Positions 1 to 8,851 are shown, counted from the stretch's first letter. The stretch is DNA of 36,971 bases from an uncultured beta proteobacterium (GCA_903897925.1 CAIUDG010000039.1:1-36971), one strand, 5' to 3'. Program-made: numbers and translations. Notes: generated from the sequence alone by a model not told the origin.

Positions 1-247
1 AGTGAACTTTGGAAATGGTGGATGCTGTTATCTTCACTTTTTCTGAGCTGCCTACACGGCAGTGAACGATATACGACTTTTAACTGTGTTTATGCCAATT
101 TTCTGAGCTGCCTACACGGCAGTGAACCGAACGGATTTTTAAACACCTTGCCCCGGCAGTTTCTGAGCTGCCTACACGGCAGTGAACATGTTCGTCTGAT
201 CGAAACTCGACGCGCCAATTTTCTGAGCTGCCTACACGGCAGTGAAC
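1..247 (-). CRISPR. Type I-F CRISPR array, truncated by the left edge
   Basis: Four identical complete 28-bp repeats lie at 40-67, 100-127, 160-187 and 220-247. The last 7 bases of a fifth repeat are at 1-7. Spacers at 8-39, 68-99, 128-159 and 188-219 are all 32 bp, giving an exact 60-bp period. Read on the minus strand, the repeat starts GTTCACTGCC and ends CTCAGAAA, and contains the GTTCACTGCCGTGTAGGCAG hairpin segment typical of I-F repeats that are cut by Cas6f. This sets transcription right to left. The leader is therefore at 248-375, and the spacer at 188-219 is the most recently acquired. The array continues outside the window, so total size is unknown. All visible repeats are identical, as expected at the leader end. 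Confidence 0.97.
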
Positions 248-375
248 TAGCGATCTAGATCTGTAAGTGCACGTCTTGAAAGCAATTAGGGTGATAAATC
301 AAGCGAAACCCCAATTTTTCTCTGTTGCTGCAAGGCCTTGTAAATCAAGCACTTACGATGGGCTTCAAAATAGGG
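248..375 (-). promoter_or_regulatory. CRISPR leader between cas6f and the array
   Basis: These 128 bp separate the cas6f stop from the first repeat and hold no gene. They are AT-richer than the flanks. Features visible: a 10-bp direct repeat TAAATCAAGC at 295-304 and 341-350 (46 bp apart); an 8-bp inverted pair GTAAGTGC at 263-270 and GCACTTAC at 349-356; and the palindrome GATCTAGATC at 252-261, five bases from the first repeat. The position and the repeat polarity identify it as the leader, which should hold the array promoter and the site where Cas1-Cas2/3 integrates spacers. I could not settle on a convincing -35/-10 pair. Confidence 0.85.
343..355 (+). promoter_or_regulatory. Predicted IHF binding site in CRISPR leader
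   Basis: The sequence AATCAAGCACTTA matches the IHF consensus WATCAANNNNTTR at every defined position. A second WATCAA core at 297-302 lacks the downstream TTR half. IHF bends leader DNA during spacer integration in type I-E and I-F systems, so a site about 96 bp from the first repeat is plausible. The match is read from sequence; binding is inferred. Confidence 0.55.
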
Positions 376-939
376 TCAAAAACAGGGGATCGTAGCCGTG
401 TTACTCAAGCCATAGGTGCTGAAGCTACCTGAGGCTGCAGTGTCAGTCAGTTCGCATCGCAAGAAGATCCGAAACGTTTGCGCAGTACTTGCACTGCGCA
501 GCACAACATAGGGCAGGGAGAGTGACTCTGCGCAATTGTCAGGAATACGGGCCCGGGCTTCGTCCTCAGTTAATCCATGGCGTTTCATTTGCCGTCGCCG
601 CAAGCGCTCGGGGCTACTCTTGGCCTGCACACGGTTTAAACGCATATGGTGACTAGTTGTGGGCACGCTAGCCAGTGCGCTCACCTGAATGTGATCGTGC
701 AAGCTATTGAGCCATGGCGAAGCCATGAGCCGCTGCAATGCCAAGGCGCTTCCCAGCAACCGCAGGTGAGATCCTAGCGTGGCGGGCGCTTCGCTATATT
801 GTGGAAAGCCAACGCCAATTTCGGTGAATTTCCCTTGCGCCAACTCGCGGTGCAATTTCGAGTAAAGCGCCGCCATTAATTGATGAGCGGCAAACTCTGG
901 GTCAGGTCGCAAGTGAATGTCAATGTAGTGCGAAACCAT
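376..939 (-). CDS. cas6f: Cas6f/Csy4 crRNA endoribonuclease
   Basis: This 187-residue protein processes the I-F pre-crRNA by cutting at the base of the repeat hairpin, and stays bound to the crRNA 3' end in the Csy complex. It resembles Pseudomonas Csy4 throughout: an N-terminal HYIDIHLRPDPEF block, the catalytic His in SKLH (H30 from this start), an arginine-rich helix (SPERLRRRQMKRH) that grips the hairpin major groove, and the LRSAS motif with the active-site Ser. Two in-frame starts exist. The first ATG (945) overlaps the csy3 stop as ATGA but has no spacing from the Shine-Dalgarno. The second ATG (939) sits 6 bases after AAGGA, so it is preferred. It is the last gene of the cas operon, followed by the leader and array. 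Length is normal for the family. Confidence 0.96.
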   Translation of the reverse strand: MVSHYIDIHLRPDPEFAAHQLMAALYSKLHRELAQGKFTEIGVGFPQYSEAPATLGSHLRLLGSALALQRLMASPWLNSLHDHIQVSALASVPTTSHHMRLNRVQAKSSPERLRRRQMKRHGLTEDEARARIPDNCAESLSLPYVVLRSASTAQTFRIFLRCELTDTAASGSFSTYGLSNTATIPCF

Positions 940-941
940 TT

Positions 942-1979
942 TCATTCCTTTCCCGCATCGCCAAACACGCCGCCGCGGATTAGCGTGGCCATAACAAAGT
1001 GCTGTTGTTCCACCGCGGGCACTTTGTCTTTGAGCAACCAGCCATCTAACAAGTTGTAAAAGTCTAGCTTGTCAGTGGGACGACGGCAGGCTTTGCCTAG
1101 GGTGGTGACGGAACCGTAGGGCTCCACCGCAATAGGTCCTAGCTCTGCCACGTCCGAGTGCCAAGTGTCTATTGTGCGGATAGCGTTGCCCAACTTCTGC
1201 GAGTGAATACCAGCCGCACCATTTACCAAATACAGTGTTTTGCTCTTCTTGCTGCTGGCCTTGTCCAAAATCAACTCTTGCGAGGGGTAAACATCTTGGC
1301 CCGGTCCAACGCGGGCAAATGCTGTTACTCGCAGGAGTACATGGCTGCTGCCTGCGAGGCCTTGCGCAATTAAGTCGCCCAGCGATTGCAGCTGTTCATT
1401 GTTCGAACTTGCATCAAAGTTGCGTAGCGAAATGGCCAGGGCATCAAATGTCCAAGACCTTGCGGGAGCACCGTTCACCAAGTGGTCAATGTGCACTTCA
1501 ACCTGCTCGGCACCTACACGGTTACGCCACAAAAATCGGCCGTTGGCCAAGTTACTGGCATAGCGCGTCGCCAATGTGCCAAATCCAATGCCTTGGGTGT
1601 AGGCCTGCACCGTGCTGAGTAACTTGGTTTGATAGTCTGCGTTGTTGCAAGCATTGGGTGTCCCCGCGCCGCTCAAGACACGCAAAGTGAAGGTAACCAT
1701 GAGTGTGTCTGCATTCGCAGGCAATCCAGCCACGTCTACGGTTTGTAGGTTAGGACTTTCAATCGCAGCGTCCAGTTTTGCTGGATCTTGATCTTTGGTT
1801 TTTAGTCGGTTGGAAATGGTCCCACGTACGGATTTTTCGCGCACTGTTACGGGAGTCCAAGCTGTGGGTTCGCTTCGCGATTGCCAATTACCTGAGAAGA
1901 AGACAGCGTCAGACGGGTCAAGCTTGCGCTCAAACGCCAATACAGATGCCGTCTTGAGGGGGGTGGTCGAAGTGGCCAT
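942..1979 (-). CDS. csy3: Cas7f/Csy3 crRNA backbone subunit
   Basis: Csy3 (345 residues) polymerises along the crRNA spacer to form the backbone of the type I-F surveillance complex. Typical blocks are present: TASVLAFERKLDPSDA at the N-terminus, VTVREKSVRGTISNRLKTK, SPNLQTVDVA, ARFLWRNRVGAE, AFARVGPGQDVYPSQELILDK and the C-terminal AVEQQHFVMATLIRGGVFG. An upstream in-frame ATG at 2045 would add 22 residues overlapping csy2. I chose the ATG at 1979 because it has AAGGA nine bases upstream and because the family begins just before TASVLAFERK. The gene lies 28 bp after csy2 and ends at the cas6f start region. Confidence 0.96.
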   Translation of the reverse strand: MATSTTPLKTASVLAFERKLDPSDAVFFSGNWQSRSEPTAWTPVTVREKSVRGTISNRLKTKDQDPAKLDAAIESPNLQTVDVAGLPANADTLMVTFTLRVLSGAGTPNACNNADYQTKLLSTVQAYTQGIGFGTLATRYASNLANGRFLWRNRVGAEQVEVHIDHLVNGAPARSWTFDALAISLRNFDASSNNEQLQSLGDLIAQGLAGSSHVLLRVTAFARVGPGQDVYPSQELILDKASSKKSKTLYLVNGAAGIHSQKLGNAIRTIDTWHSDVAELGPIAVEPYGSVTTLGKACRRPTDKLDFYNLLDGWLLKDKVPAVEQQHFVMATLIRGGVFGDAGKE

Positions 1980-2007
1980 TTTGATAATTCCTTTGAGTGA
2001 GTGGAGG

Positions 2008-3027
2008 TCAGGCAATGGCCGTGTCGGCCATTGTTTCAGGGGCATAGTTATTGCAGCAGCGGTAAACGTCTGATTCGTCGCCTTCGGTTCCGGCGTACCA
2101 CACCAAGTCGTCCAGGGTTTTCAGGCGGTGCGGGCTCACCCATTGCCCCATGGACCAGATCGTTTCCACAAAGCGGAAGGGTGTGTGGACATCGCGCGCG
2201 TTGGCAACAGTACCAGCAGGGTGCAGCGCCGACAATGCGGCATAGCCCACCGGTATGGGCACTGTCCAGCCGGGACGTGCGTCGGTCTGCCAGTCGCACG
2301 GGCTGCCCTCCGTTGTGTCGGCGCCGGGGACGGCATGGTGGTTCCAGCGAGACAGGTCCAGCCATGCGTCCAGCGTGCTCGCGCCCGGGTTTCCCACTTG
2401 CATGGCTTCCAGTCGCTGTCGCAACAGATCATCGCGCGAGACCAGTGCAAAGCCTGGCAGGCAGCGCCGCATCAGTTGCCGGAATTGATTGCTTTTATTC
2501 GCATCACCCTCTGCTTCCAGCTCCAGCGTGGGCTTGACGCGCCGGGCCCGGGCCATGTGCGGTGCCGGCATGACACTGCCACCGGCTAAACGCATGCCTG
2601 CCAGCGTATGTACCACCAGGTCCACCAGCGTCTGGCGCTGCGCTTCACCTAGCTTGTCCGTGCGCAACAACACATCAAACACCAGGGTCAGCTCCAGATG
2701 CACACGGCCTTCTTCTACTATGCCTGCGGTGCTGCCATCTGCCAGCACAGGGTTGCGGGTTAGATGAAAGGCCCGTGTGTAGCCAGCAGTGGTGACCTGT
2801 GCCTCAAAGGCGTTGCAAACCACACCCACCGAACGAAACGCAATACCCGCCTCGCGCCCCAAGCGCCGTTCCAACGCCGTCATCATGCCTAGAAAGGCAG
2901 TCATGGCTGGAAAGCCCCAGGTCATGGGGCTGGAGATGGCATTGGCGTTTTGCACTCGGATGCGCGGCAACAGCAAAAGCGCCGGTTGTTGCGGAACGCT
3001 GGCGGTGTTCATGGCTTCGCTGCTCAT
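2008..3027 (-). CDS. csy2: Cas5f/Csy2 surveillance complex subunit
   Basis: Csy2 (339 residues) pairs with Csy1 to form the tail of the I-F Csy complex and caps the crRNA 5' handle. Recognised by LLLLPRIRVQNANAISSPMTWGFP near the N-terminus, FHLTRNP, AGIVEEGRVHLELTL, AGMRLAGGS, LPGFALVSRDDLL, VPIPVGYAALS and the C-terminal FRFVETIWSMGQWVSPHRLKTLDDLVWY. Its ATG overlaps the csy1 stop by four bases (ATGA), with GGAG six bases upstream, so translation is probably coupled. Full length, with no frameshift seen. Confidence 0.95.
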   Translation of the reverse strand: MSSEAMNTASVPQQPALLLLPRIRVQNANAISSPMTWGFPAMTAFLGMMTALERRLGREAGIAFRSVGVVCNAFEAQVTTAGYTRAFHLTRNPVLADGSTAGIVEEGRVHLELTLVFDVLLRTDKLGEAQRQTLVDLVVHTLAGMRLAGGSVMPAPHMARARRVKPTLELEAEGDANKSNQFRQLMRRCLPGFALVSRDDLLRQRLEAMQVGNPGASTLDAWLDLSRWNHHAVPGADTTEGSPCDWQTDARPGWTVPIPVGYAALSALHPAGTVANARDVHTPFRFVETIWSMGQWVSPHRLKTLDDLVWYAGTEGDESDVYRCCNNYAPETMADTAIA

Positions 3028-4349
3028 GTGAACTCCCGTTTATAGGTGGCAAACTGCGCACGTGCCAGCTTGCGCCAGAAGATGAACTCAGGGTCACCCA
3101 CGGGCAACGGATCGTGCAGTTGCGTATTCACCCAGCGTGCAAAATCAGCCGCCACGGTGTCGGTGGTATCGTCTGGATCGAATGCGGCGTGCGCTTGTCC
3201 GTCAGGGTCCAACCAGGCACGCTGGTCAGCAGACAGCAGGCAGTCGTCGGCTTGGCTCCAGCCTGGGGCAAGCGTCAGCAACTCGGCCTGAAACTGCACC
3301 AGCTCATCAATCAGGCTTTGTGCCCACTCGCGCACCTGCCGCCGCGTGGGTTCTCCCTGGGGCGGATTTCCCTTCAGAAACAGGCGCAAGGCACGCGCTT
3401 GCTGCGCCACGGCGCGGCGGCGGCCATACACCTTGAATAGCGAGCTAACTCGCAGTAGAGGCCGTACGTCCTCCGATTTCCAGATGGGTGGAATGGACGC
3501 TAGCAAGCAGTTGTCACCACGTCGCTCGCTGTTGAGTTGGCTGATGTTCTGGGGCTTGGTGCCACCCAGCTTTTGAATCGCTAGTTGTGGGTACTCGCGC
3601 ACAGGGTGTGCATGGTAAGTGCCTGCCTTTCGCGCGTCGCGCGCCGGCTTGGCCCCTTCACCAAAGCGTTCGTCTTGCAATTGCTGGTAGAAGCGGTGGA
3701 CAAGTAGCGTTGGATACAGGGGCGCGAGCAAGTGGAAGGCGCGGTCGTCGTGCGCATCGTTGCCGACCAACCAATACAACTGTTTGGCCATTGAATGTGA
3801 CGCGGGCGTTGCACATCGGTCGTCACCAATGGCGATCAAAATTGCGCGGGTAGAAGAGGCGTTTTCGCCAATACAACCCAGCGCAACCGCGACCTCCATA
3901 TCGTTATCAATCAGCCAATTAAGGAAGGACCGATTTTCAAACTTGGCTGATAGCAATCGAGCCAACTCGTATATCTTTTTGACATATGCACCATTGCCCG
4001 TTGTGTCCAGGGGCGTATCGTCGCGAAGCACATGCGAGCCAACAGCAAGAGTCTTCGGCAGCGAAGTTGGCCTGATCTTCAGATTGGTTGTGAGCCGTGC
4101 CTTGGCATCGGGATAGATGGGCTTTAACAGGTGACTAGCCAGTTGAATTTGCCCCGCGGCCTGAATTGCCGCATTGAGCAAGGCTGGCAGCTGATAGTTT
4201 TCACTGTTGTGAATATCAGCTCGACGCTTCTCCGCCACGCTGTCACTACCTTTGATTTTTGAAAGAGCCTCCGCTCGGCGCTCTGCAAGATGCGCATTCG
4301 CTACGTCTTGCGCCGTTCTGGTTCTCTGGGTGAGAATTTCTTCGGGCAT
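3024..4349 (-). CDS. csy1: Cas8f/Csy1 large subunit, PAM recognition
   Basis: Csy1 (441 residues) is the large subunit of the type I-F complex. It reads the PAM and opens target DNA, then Cas2/3 is recruited. The diagnostic block GGTKPQNISQLNSERRG is at about residues 262-278. Its K265 and N268 correspond by motif to the wedge lysine and PAM-contacting asparagine known in the Pseudomonas protein (K247, N250). An earlier Asn in DTTGNGAYV may be the second PAM contact (weaker). The C-terminal helical region contains WKSEDVRPLL and FWRKLARAQFATYKREF. The start has AGAGGAAT just upstream. The gap to the preceding cas2-3 gene is 55 bp, the longest in the operon. Confidence 0.95.
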   Translation of the reverse strand: MPEEILTQRTRTAQDVANAHLAERRAEALSKIKGSDSVAEKRRADIHNSENYQLPALLNAAIQAAGQIQLASHLLKPIYPDAKARLTTNLKIRPTSLPKTLAVGSHVLRDDTPLDTTGNGAYVKKIYELARLLSAKFENRSFLNWLIDNDMEVAVALGCIGENASSTRAILIAIGDDRCATPASHSMAKQLYWLVGNDAHDDRAFHLLAPLYPTLLVHRFYQQLQDERFGEGAKPARDARKAGTYHAHPVREYPQLAIQKLGGTKPQNISQLNSERRGDNCLLASIPPIWKSEDVRPLLRVSSLFKVYGRRRAVAQQARALRLFLKGNPPQGEPTRRQVREWAQSLIDELVQFQAELLTLAPGWSQADDCLLSADQRAWLDPDGQAHAAFDPDDTTDTVAADFARWVNTQLHDPLPVGDPEFIFWRKLARAQFATYKREFT

Positions 4350-4404
4350 TTATATTCCTCTATTGCTAAGTTACGAAAAACCAGTGTTCCCACAAGCGTG
4401 TCGC

Positions 4405-7400
4405 TTACCTCCTTTTTGAAAAACCCAACACAGGATGTGACAGCCAGCCCGTATCGTCGTCTATGACATTGACTGTGCCGAACCGCTCAGCACAGCGCCG
4501 CAAGGGCATGTCCATGGATTCGGCCAATGCGTGCAATTCCGTTATGTAATTTGTGACCCCCCAGGGCGTTATGCCAGCCCCTGTAACGTCTGCATCGTCC
4601 AGACGCTGGCGCTTGGAGACATCTACTTCCACGTACAGCTTTTCGCTATTACGGCCCTGTTTGTTGTCCAGCACCTGGTGCAGCACATCATGTTCTCCCT
4701 CATCATCTGGCAGAAGCACTAGCGTGATTTCGCGTTGGCTAGCGTGGTCCCGAAAAGGTTGCTGCTGCGGCAACAGCCCGGTGAGCAGCGCGTCCTTGGG
4801 CGGTAGATTCCACCAGGTGCTTGCGTTCGCTTGCGCCACGGGCGCTGCATTGATGGGCCCGCGCGCATGACGACCGGTGGCCGGCGATGGTGTCGCAGGC
4901 TGCGGCAGCATTTGCTGGCGCATACGGGCGTGTTCTAAGTGAACCAACCTCTCCTGTGGTCTAAGCGCTTCTGGGGACGGGCACAGGATGCGGGGCCGTG
5001 CATCCATGGTGGTTAGTTCGTCGGCCTCAAGTAGGCTGCGCAAGTCGTGGCTTTTAAGTCTGAACGGGCCGTCGTTGGATTCGAAGCCTGGCCATCGAAA
5101 TGCTGCCTCGGCCGGGTGGGTGAAGCTGCGCAGATTGCGCGTGAATACATGCACATTTGCGCTGCCGCAATCGCCGGCGCGGTGGCGGCGCACTCGCCCT
5201 AGCAATTGAATGAGCGAGCGTACCGATGACGGTTCCACCACAGCCCAGTCGTAGTCGTGGTCTCGACCTACTTCGGTCACAGGCGAACCCAATACGACGA
5301 ACAGGTGGTCGCACTCGACACTAACATCCAGTTGTTCCCGAACGGAAGGCAGCGAGAAGACAGCATTGGGTTGTTGTCGCTTGAGCGTGCTGTCAAGTTG
5401 GCGCTCAATGGCCGAACGAATTAGCAACGGGTGCCTTGAATGATAGACGCACAGATGGATGCGCAATCCCTTGGGTGCGCCCTGTCGAAACAGGCCCAGG
5501 GCCACCTTGATTAGTGGCTCAACATTGGCCATACGTACCAGTCCGAAACTTACACGTTTGCCGGTCTGCGGGTCAATACTGTGATGCTTGGTGTGCAGGG
5601 TAGCCGCCGACTGCATAATGGCGGCAGCTAACGCAGCGCAGGCCTCGTCGGTACGTGCGCTCAAGCCTTCTAGATCGACCAGTTTAAGTCTTCGGCGTGG
5701 CGCTTGCAGTGCTAATGAATGCGCGCGTTGTGTCACAAAGCCCTGATGTTCAACATCAAAACGCACAGGGTCGGCGCATAGTGCATGGCGCTGTGTGAAC
5801 TCGTCTAGCCACAGGCAGCATGTTGGTGCGACAGTGCCGGTCTCCAATGGTTGTACACCTCGATTGGCCATAAACTGGCTCCTGCCCTTGGCATAAGCTT
5901 CAAACAGTCCTTGCACCAACGCGGGTGGCAACGTGGCCGAAGACAGTAGTACTCGCGACCCCAACAGGCCAGCCCAGTGAACAAGTCGCGTTAACGCGGG
6001 AAGATCGTTAAGGTCAAAGTCGTCGGGCTCGTCCAGCACCAAGTCACCGCTCAGAAGTCGTAGCATTGGCGCGATCTGGCGACCACCGCGCTGACTTTCA
6101 GTGGCAGGGGTAAGGTGGTCTATGGTGCAAACCAAAATGGGAGCAAGCAGCAGTTTGCGAATCTCGGGGTCAGCTACGGCACGCTGTAACAACGGATGCT
6201 GGTCGGTGCGGCCTTCAAACATGACATGGCCGTCTTCTTCCAGCAGTGATTGGCCAGAAGCCGAGCCTTTGGCTTCGGATAATCCCTCATAGTGTTCAAA
6301 GAGCGCGCGGTTTGCGCAGCCACCGACGCGAATGGCCAAGTCTTCCTCGTCCAGCCCAAGCAACTGCCTAAAGGCCTGCCCGGTTTGCAGCGTGAGAGTG
6401 CGCAAACCCATGGCAAATGCGCAGCGCATGCCCTGCGCCGGGTTCGCCAGGGCGTACATCACCCGTGCGTTGGCCAAAGTCTTGCCGCAGCCGGTGGAGG
6501 CCATATTCACTATGAAGGCGCCGTGAATTTCGCTTTGCAGGCGCATGCTGGCCGCGATGTCGGCAGCCTTGTCCTGCCACCGGAAGCGTTCGGACTCGGC
6601 GCGCTGCTTAAGCTTGCGGTGTTTCCCCAGGCGTGGCAGATGCTGTTCAAACCGAGGCAGGAAGCGGGCCACTTCTGCAGCATGCTGGGCGACACCCAGT
6701 AGGTGCTCGTCCAGCATTTGGTTGGGTTTGCCGCCATCGCGGATGTTGGCGACTAGCAGGCTGGCATTCTTCACCATGACTCTGCCTGGGGCGGGCTTGC
6801 CATTGGCATCCAACTCCAAGCTGGAGTAGTGGTGATCGGCAAGCATCAGACACAGGCGGCTGAGGTGTAACACAAACGGGTTATCTAACAGTCCGTTGAC
6901 CTGTTCTTTTCCAACATAGCTGGTTAGGCGGCGGGCCAGACGCGCAGCACGGTGCTGCCATTCAGGGGTGTTGACTGGCAAGCCATGCGGAAAATTCCAA
7001 TAGGGTTTGAGTGTTTCTTCGCTGGCGTTCCTGAATTCGTCCTCATTCCAGCGCGCCGTTACTCGTGCCAAGGTACCTTGCATCAATCCGGACGTAAATA
7101 CTTCGCCATATGGAAGCACCGGCAGGCGGTGGTGGCTGACCACCAGCCAGCCCAGCGCTTGCGCTAGCGGTGCATTGCACAGGCGGATGAATGGCGAAGG
7201 GTTGGGCCCGTGGGGGGTGTCCTTGTGCAATCGCGCGAGCCAGGACGCATCGTCACCTGCCGTGGGGGCAGCAAGCCGTGCCAGCCAGGTGGCATCATCG
7301 TCGCCTCCCACAAATGCCTCCAGCAGACGCAGCGAAACCCATTCGTGCCGTATCAGGTTGCGCCCGCTCAGTCTGCCTTTCAATCGGTCTTGAAACGCCT

Positions 7401-7788
7401 GCATGGCTTTGCCCAGGTCGTGCACCAGGCCGGCCAGATCCGCCAATAGGCGAATCAGGTCTCCGTTATGCCAATCGTTCTGGTCTTGTTCACGTAACAC
7501 GTTGCGTTGGGTGCTGTTGGTGGGTACCGCGCCCTGTTCGTTGAAACGCGATGCATCGCCCACGGTCCATAACAGTTCGCTGTGGTCCATGCCCCGAATC
7601 CAATGGCAGGCGACTGCAGTGTTTTTGCGCGCCGTCTTGCGCAGGAGCGTTCGCAAGGTGTTCAGGCCGTCTTGGGTAATGGGTGTTTGCCAGGTGCGGT
7701 CGCCACGCCGCTCGGCAAACTGGTCGAGGATTCGGCGGGTCTCCGTCAGGGCACGCTTCTCACATTGGGAGATGAGCAGAATATTCAT
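4405..7788 (-). CDS. cas3: Cas2-Cas3 fusion, helicase-nuclease (type I-F)
   Basis: The fused Cas2/3 of type I-F (1127 residues) degrades targeted DNA and also joins Cas1 in spacer integration. Residues 1 to about 95 form the Cas2-like domain (MNILLISQCEKRALTETRRIL). An HD nuclease domain follows, with LVHDLGK (H123, D124), a downstream RHEW (H148) and SHHRLP (218-223). The SF2 helicase has Walker A ASTGCGKT (430-437), a DEAD-box variant DEPD (586-589), SSAT (616-619) and motif VI QLLGRVRRHR (861-870). A C-terminal domain completes the protein. All key motifs are intact, so interference should be functional. It overlaps cas1 by four bases. The codons just before the stop form an AAAAGGAGG string that looks like a ribosome-binding site but precedes no obvious gene. 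Confidence 0.97.
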   Translation of the reverse strand: MNILLISQCEKRALTETRRILDQFAERRGDRTWQTPITQDGLNTLRTLLRKTARKNTAVACHWIRGMDHSELLWTVGDASRFNEQGAVPTNSTQRNVLREQDQNDWHNGDLIRLLADLAGLVHDLGKAMQAFQDRLKGRLSGRNLIRHEWVSLRLLEAFVGGDDDATWLARLAAPTAGDDASWLARLHKDTPHGPNPSPFIRLCNAPLAQALGWLVVSHHRLPVLPYGEVFTSGLMQGTLARVTARWNEDEFRNASEETLKPYWNFPHGLPVNTPEWQHRAARLARRLTSYVGKEQVNGLLDNPFVLHLSRLCLMLADHHYSSLELDANGKPAPGRVMVKNASLLVANIRDGGKPNQMLDEHLLGVAQHAAEVARFLPRFEQHLPRLGKHRKLKQRAESERFRWQDKAADIAASMRLQSEIHGAFIVNMASTGCGKTLANARVMYALANPAQGMRCAFAMGLRTLTLQTGQAFRQLLGLDEEDLAIRVGGCANRALFEHYEGLSEAKGSASGQSLLEEDGHVMFEGRTDQHPLLQRAVADPEIRKLLLAPILVCTIDHLTPATESQRGGRQIAPMLRLLSGDLVLDEPDDFDLNDLPALTRLVHWAGLLGSRVLLSSATLPPALVQGLFEAYAKGRSQFMANRGVQPLETGTVAPTCCLWLDEFTQRHALCADPVRFDVEHQGFVTQRAHSLALQAPRRRLKLVDLEGLSARTDEACAALAAAIMQSAATLHTKHHSIDPQTGKRVSFGLVRMANVEPLIKVALGLFRQGAPKGLRIHLCVYHSRHPLLIRSAIERQLDSTLKRQQPNAVFSLPSVREQLDVSVECDHLFVVLGSPVTEVGRDHDYDWAVVEPSSVRSLIQLLGRVRRHRAGDCGSANVHVFTRNLRSFTHPAEAAFRWPGFESNDGPFRLKSHDLRSLLEADELTTMDARPRILCPSPEALRPQERLVHLEHARMRQQMLPQPATPSPATGRHARGPINAAPVAQANASTWWNLPPKDALLTGLLPQQQPFRDHASQREITLVLLPDDEGEHDVLHQVLDNKQGRNSEKLYVEVDVSKRQRLDDADVTGAGITPWGVTNYITELHALAESMDMPLRRCAERFGTVNVIDDDTGWLSHPVLGFSKRR

Positions 7789-8783
7789 GCCGATGCGCCT
7801 TTTTCCGTCACTGCCATGCGGCTGACCGTGGACGCGGTGCGCTTAATCTCGTCGATCATGAAGTCCAGTGCTTCCGTGCGGGTGAGCGCTTCTATGCAGG
7901 CCTGCCGGAATTCCTGCTCAGAGTGACCATGGGTCGCCGACAAGAATGCCTGTGGCAAGATGACGGCGTCTTTTATGAGGTCGGCAATATCAAACACTAG
8001 GCCACCTCGACGCGTTTTTCCATGCAGCACTGCCAGCGCATGGGGCAGGCCCAACACCCAGGCTGCGGTGGCGCCCAGTCCGTAGGCCAGGTAATTGCCG
8101 TGGTCGAGAAACTGATTGGCCGCGTCTATGCCATCACCTCGTTTTGCGCGGGTGAAGTCGCCATAACCGACGCCTACGCTGGCTAGGCGATACAGTTGCT
8201 TGGTGAGACGTCCCTCTTCAGTCAGTAACGCGGTGACGTCGGGCGCGACACGGATGGCGGAGACGCTGGCCTGCACCAGTTCACCCAGTTCTTCCAGATT
8301 GGCGGAGAAGCCTTGCTCCTTGAGCGTCTTGCTGCGGCTCCAGTGTGCTGACAGTCGTTCCATGCGGGCCATCTGGAAAAGACGTGCTGCAGTCAAGCGC
8401 AGCTCGTCATCGAACCAGAATCTAACCCATTGCTGCAGATACTCAGTCGGTCGATACTCGCTTTGGCCAGGCAACCAAGCAACTTCAAGGGATTGTTCTG
8501 TGCCTGCAAAAAGAGGCGTTCCGCCGCCACCACAAAACCCAATCATGACGCCGGCTTTGGCTAATTCTCGAACGGCTGCTTGAGTAACTGACGTGCCGTT
8601 ACCCAGCAAAACTGTTGTGGTATTGGCAATTGGAATATTCCAGTAGAGCGACTCTTTCCCACGCTCAGTTACATATTCAACACGCCCCCCATTGACTAAC
8701 AATCGGCAATGCTCAAGGTAGTAAATGTTTGCGCGTTTCGAATGAATTATCGAACGCAGGTCGCCGGATTTAATGTCTTGCAT
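7785..8783 (-). CDS. cas1: Cas1 spacer integrase (type I-F)
   Basis: Cas1 (332 residues from the chosen start) is the integrase that, with Cas2/3, inserts new spacers. Metal-binding residues are intact: E190 in LLTEEGRL, H254 in VLHGKTRRGG, and D265 and D268 in FDIADLIKD. These numbers equal those of the Pseudomonas I-F Cas1 when translation starts at the ATG at 8783 (MQDIKSGDL). That is why I prefer it to the ATG at 8837, which adds 18 residues (MWTTSRKKTH...) without family support. A GGTGGA stretch lies upstream of 8783. It is the first gene of the leftward cas operon, and its end overlaps the start of cas2-3 as ATGA. Confidence 0.96.
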   Translation of the reverse strand: MQDIKSGDLRSIIHSKRANIYYLEHCRLLVNGGRVEYVTERGKESLYWNIPIANTTTVLLGNGTSVTQAAVRELAKAGVMIGFCGGGGTPLFAGTEQSLEVAWLPGQSEYRPTEYLQQWVRFWFDDELRLTAARLFQMARMERLSAHWSRSKTLKEQGFSANLEELGELVQASVSAIRVAPDVTALLTEEGRLTKQLYRLASVGVGYGDFTRAKRGDGIDAANQFLDHGNYLAYGLGATAAWVLGLPHALAVLHGKTRRGGLVFDIADLIKDAVILPQAFLSATHGHSEQEFRQACIEALTRTEALDFMIDEIKRTASTVSRMAVTEKGASA

Positions 8784-8851
8784 TGGGCCGTTTTCCACCA
8801 AAATAACGTGGGTTTTCTTACGACTGGTAGTCCACACTAATATTTTGCATG

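Noticed and set aside
128..159. 10-base match AAACACCTTG between a spacer and the right-end element near 36842
   Set aside because: Ten bases of a 32-base spacer is too short; the flanking bases do not match and it is expected by chance.
22..258. Open frame with the repeated peptide FLSCLHGSE
   Set aside because: It is the CRISPR array read through in one frame; the repeated peptide is the 28-bp repeat translated.
4350..4404. AAAAGGAGG string at the cas2-3 stop, suggesting a tiny gene before csy1
   Set aside because: No start codon at suitable spacing opens a frame of useful length; the string encodes the last residues of Cas2-3, and csy1 has its own ribosome-binding site.
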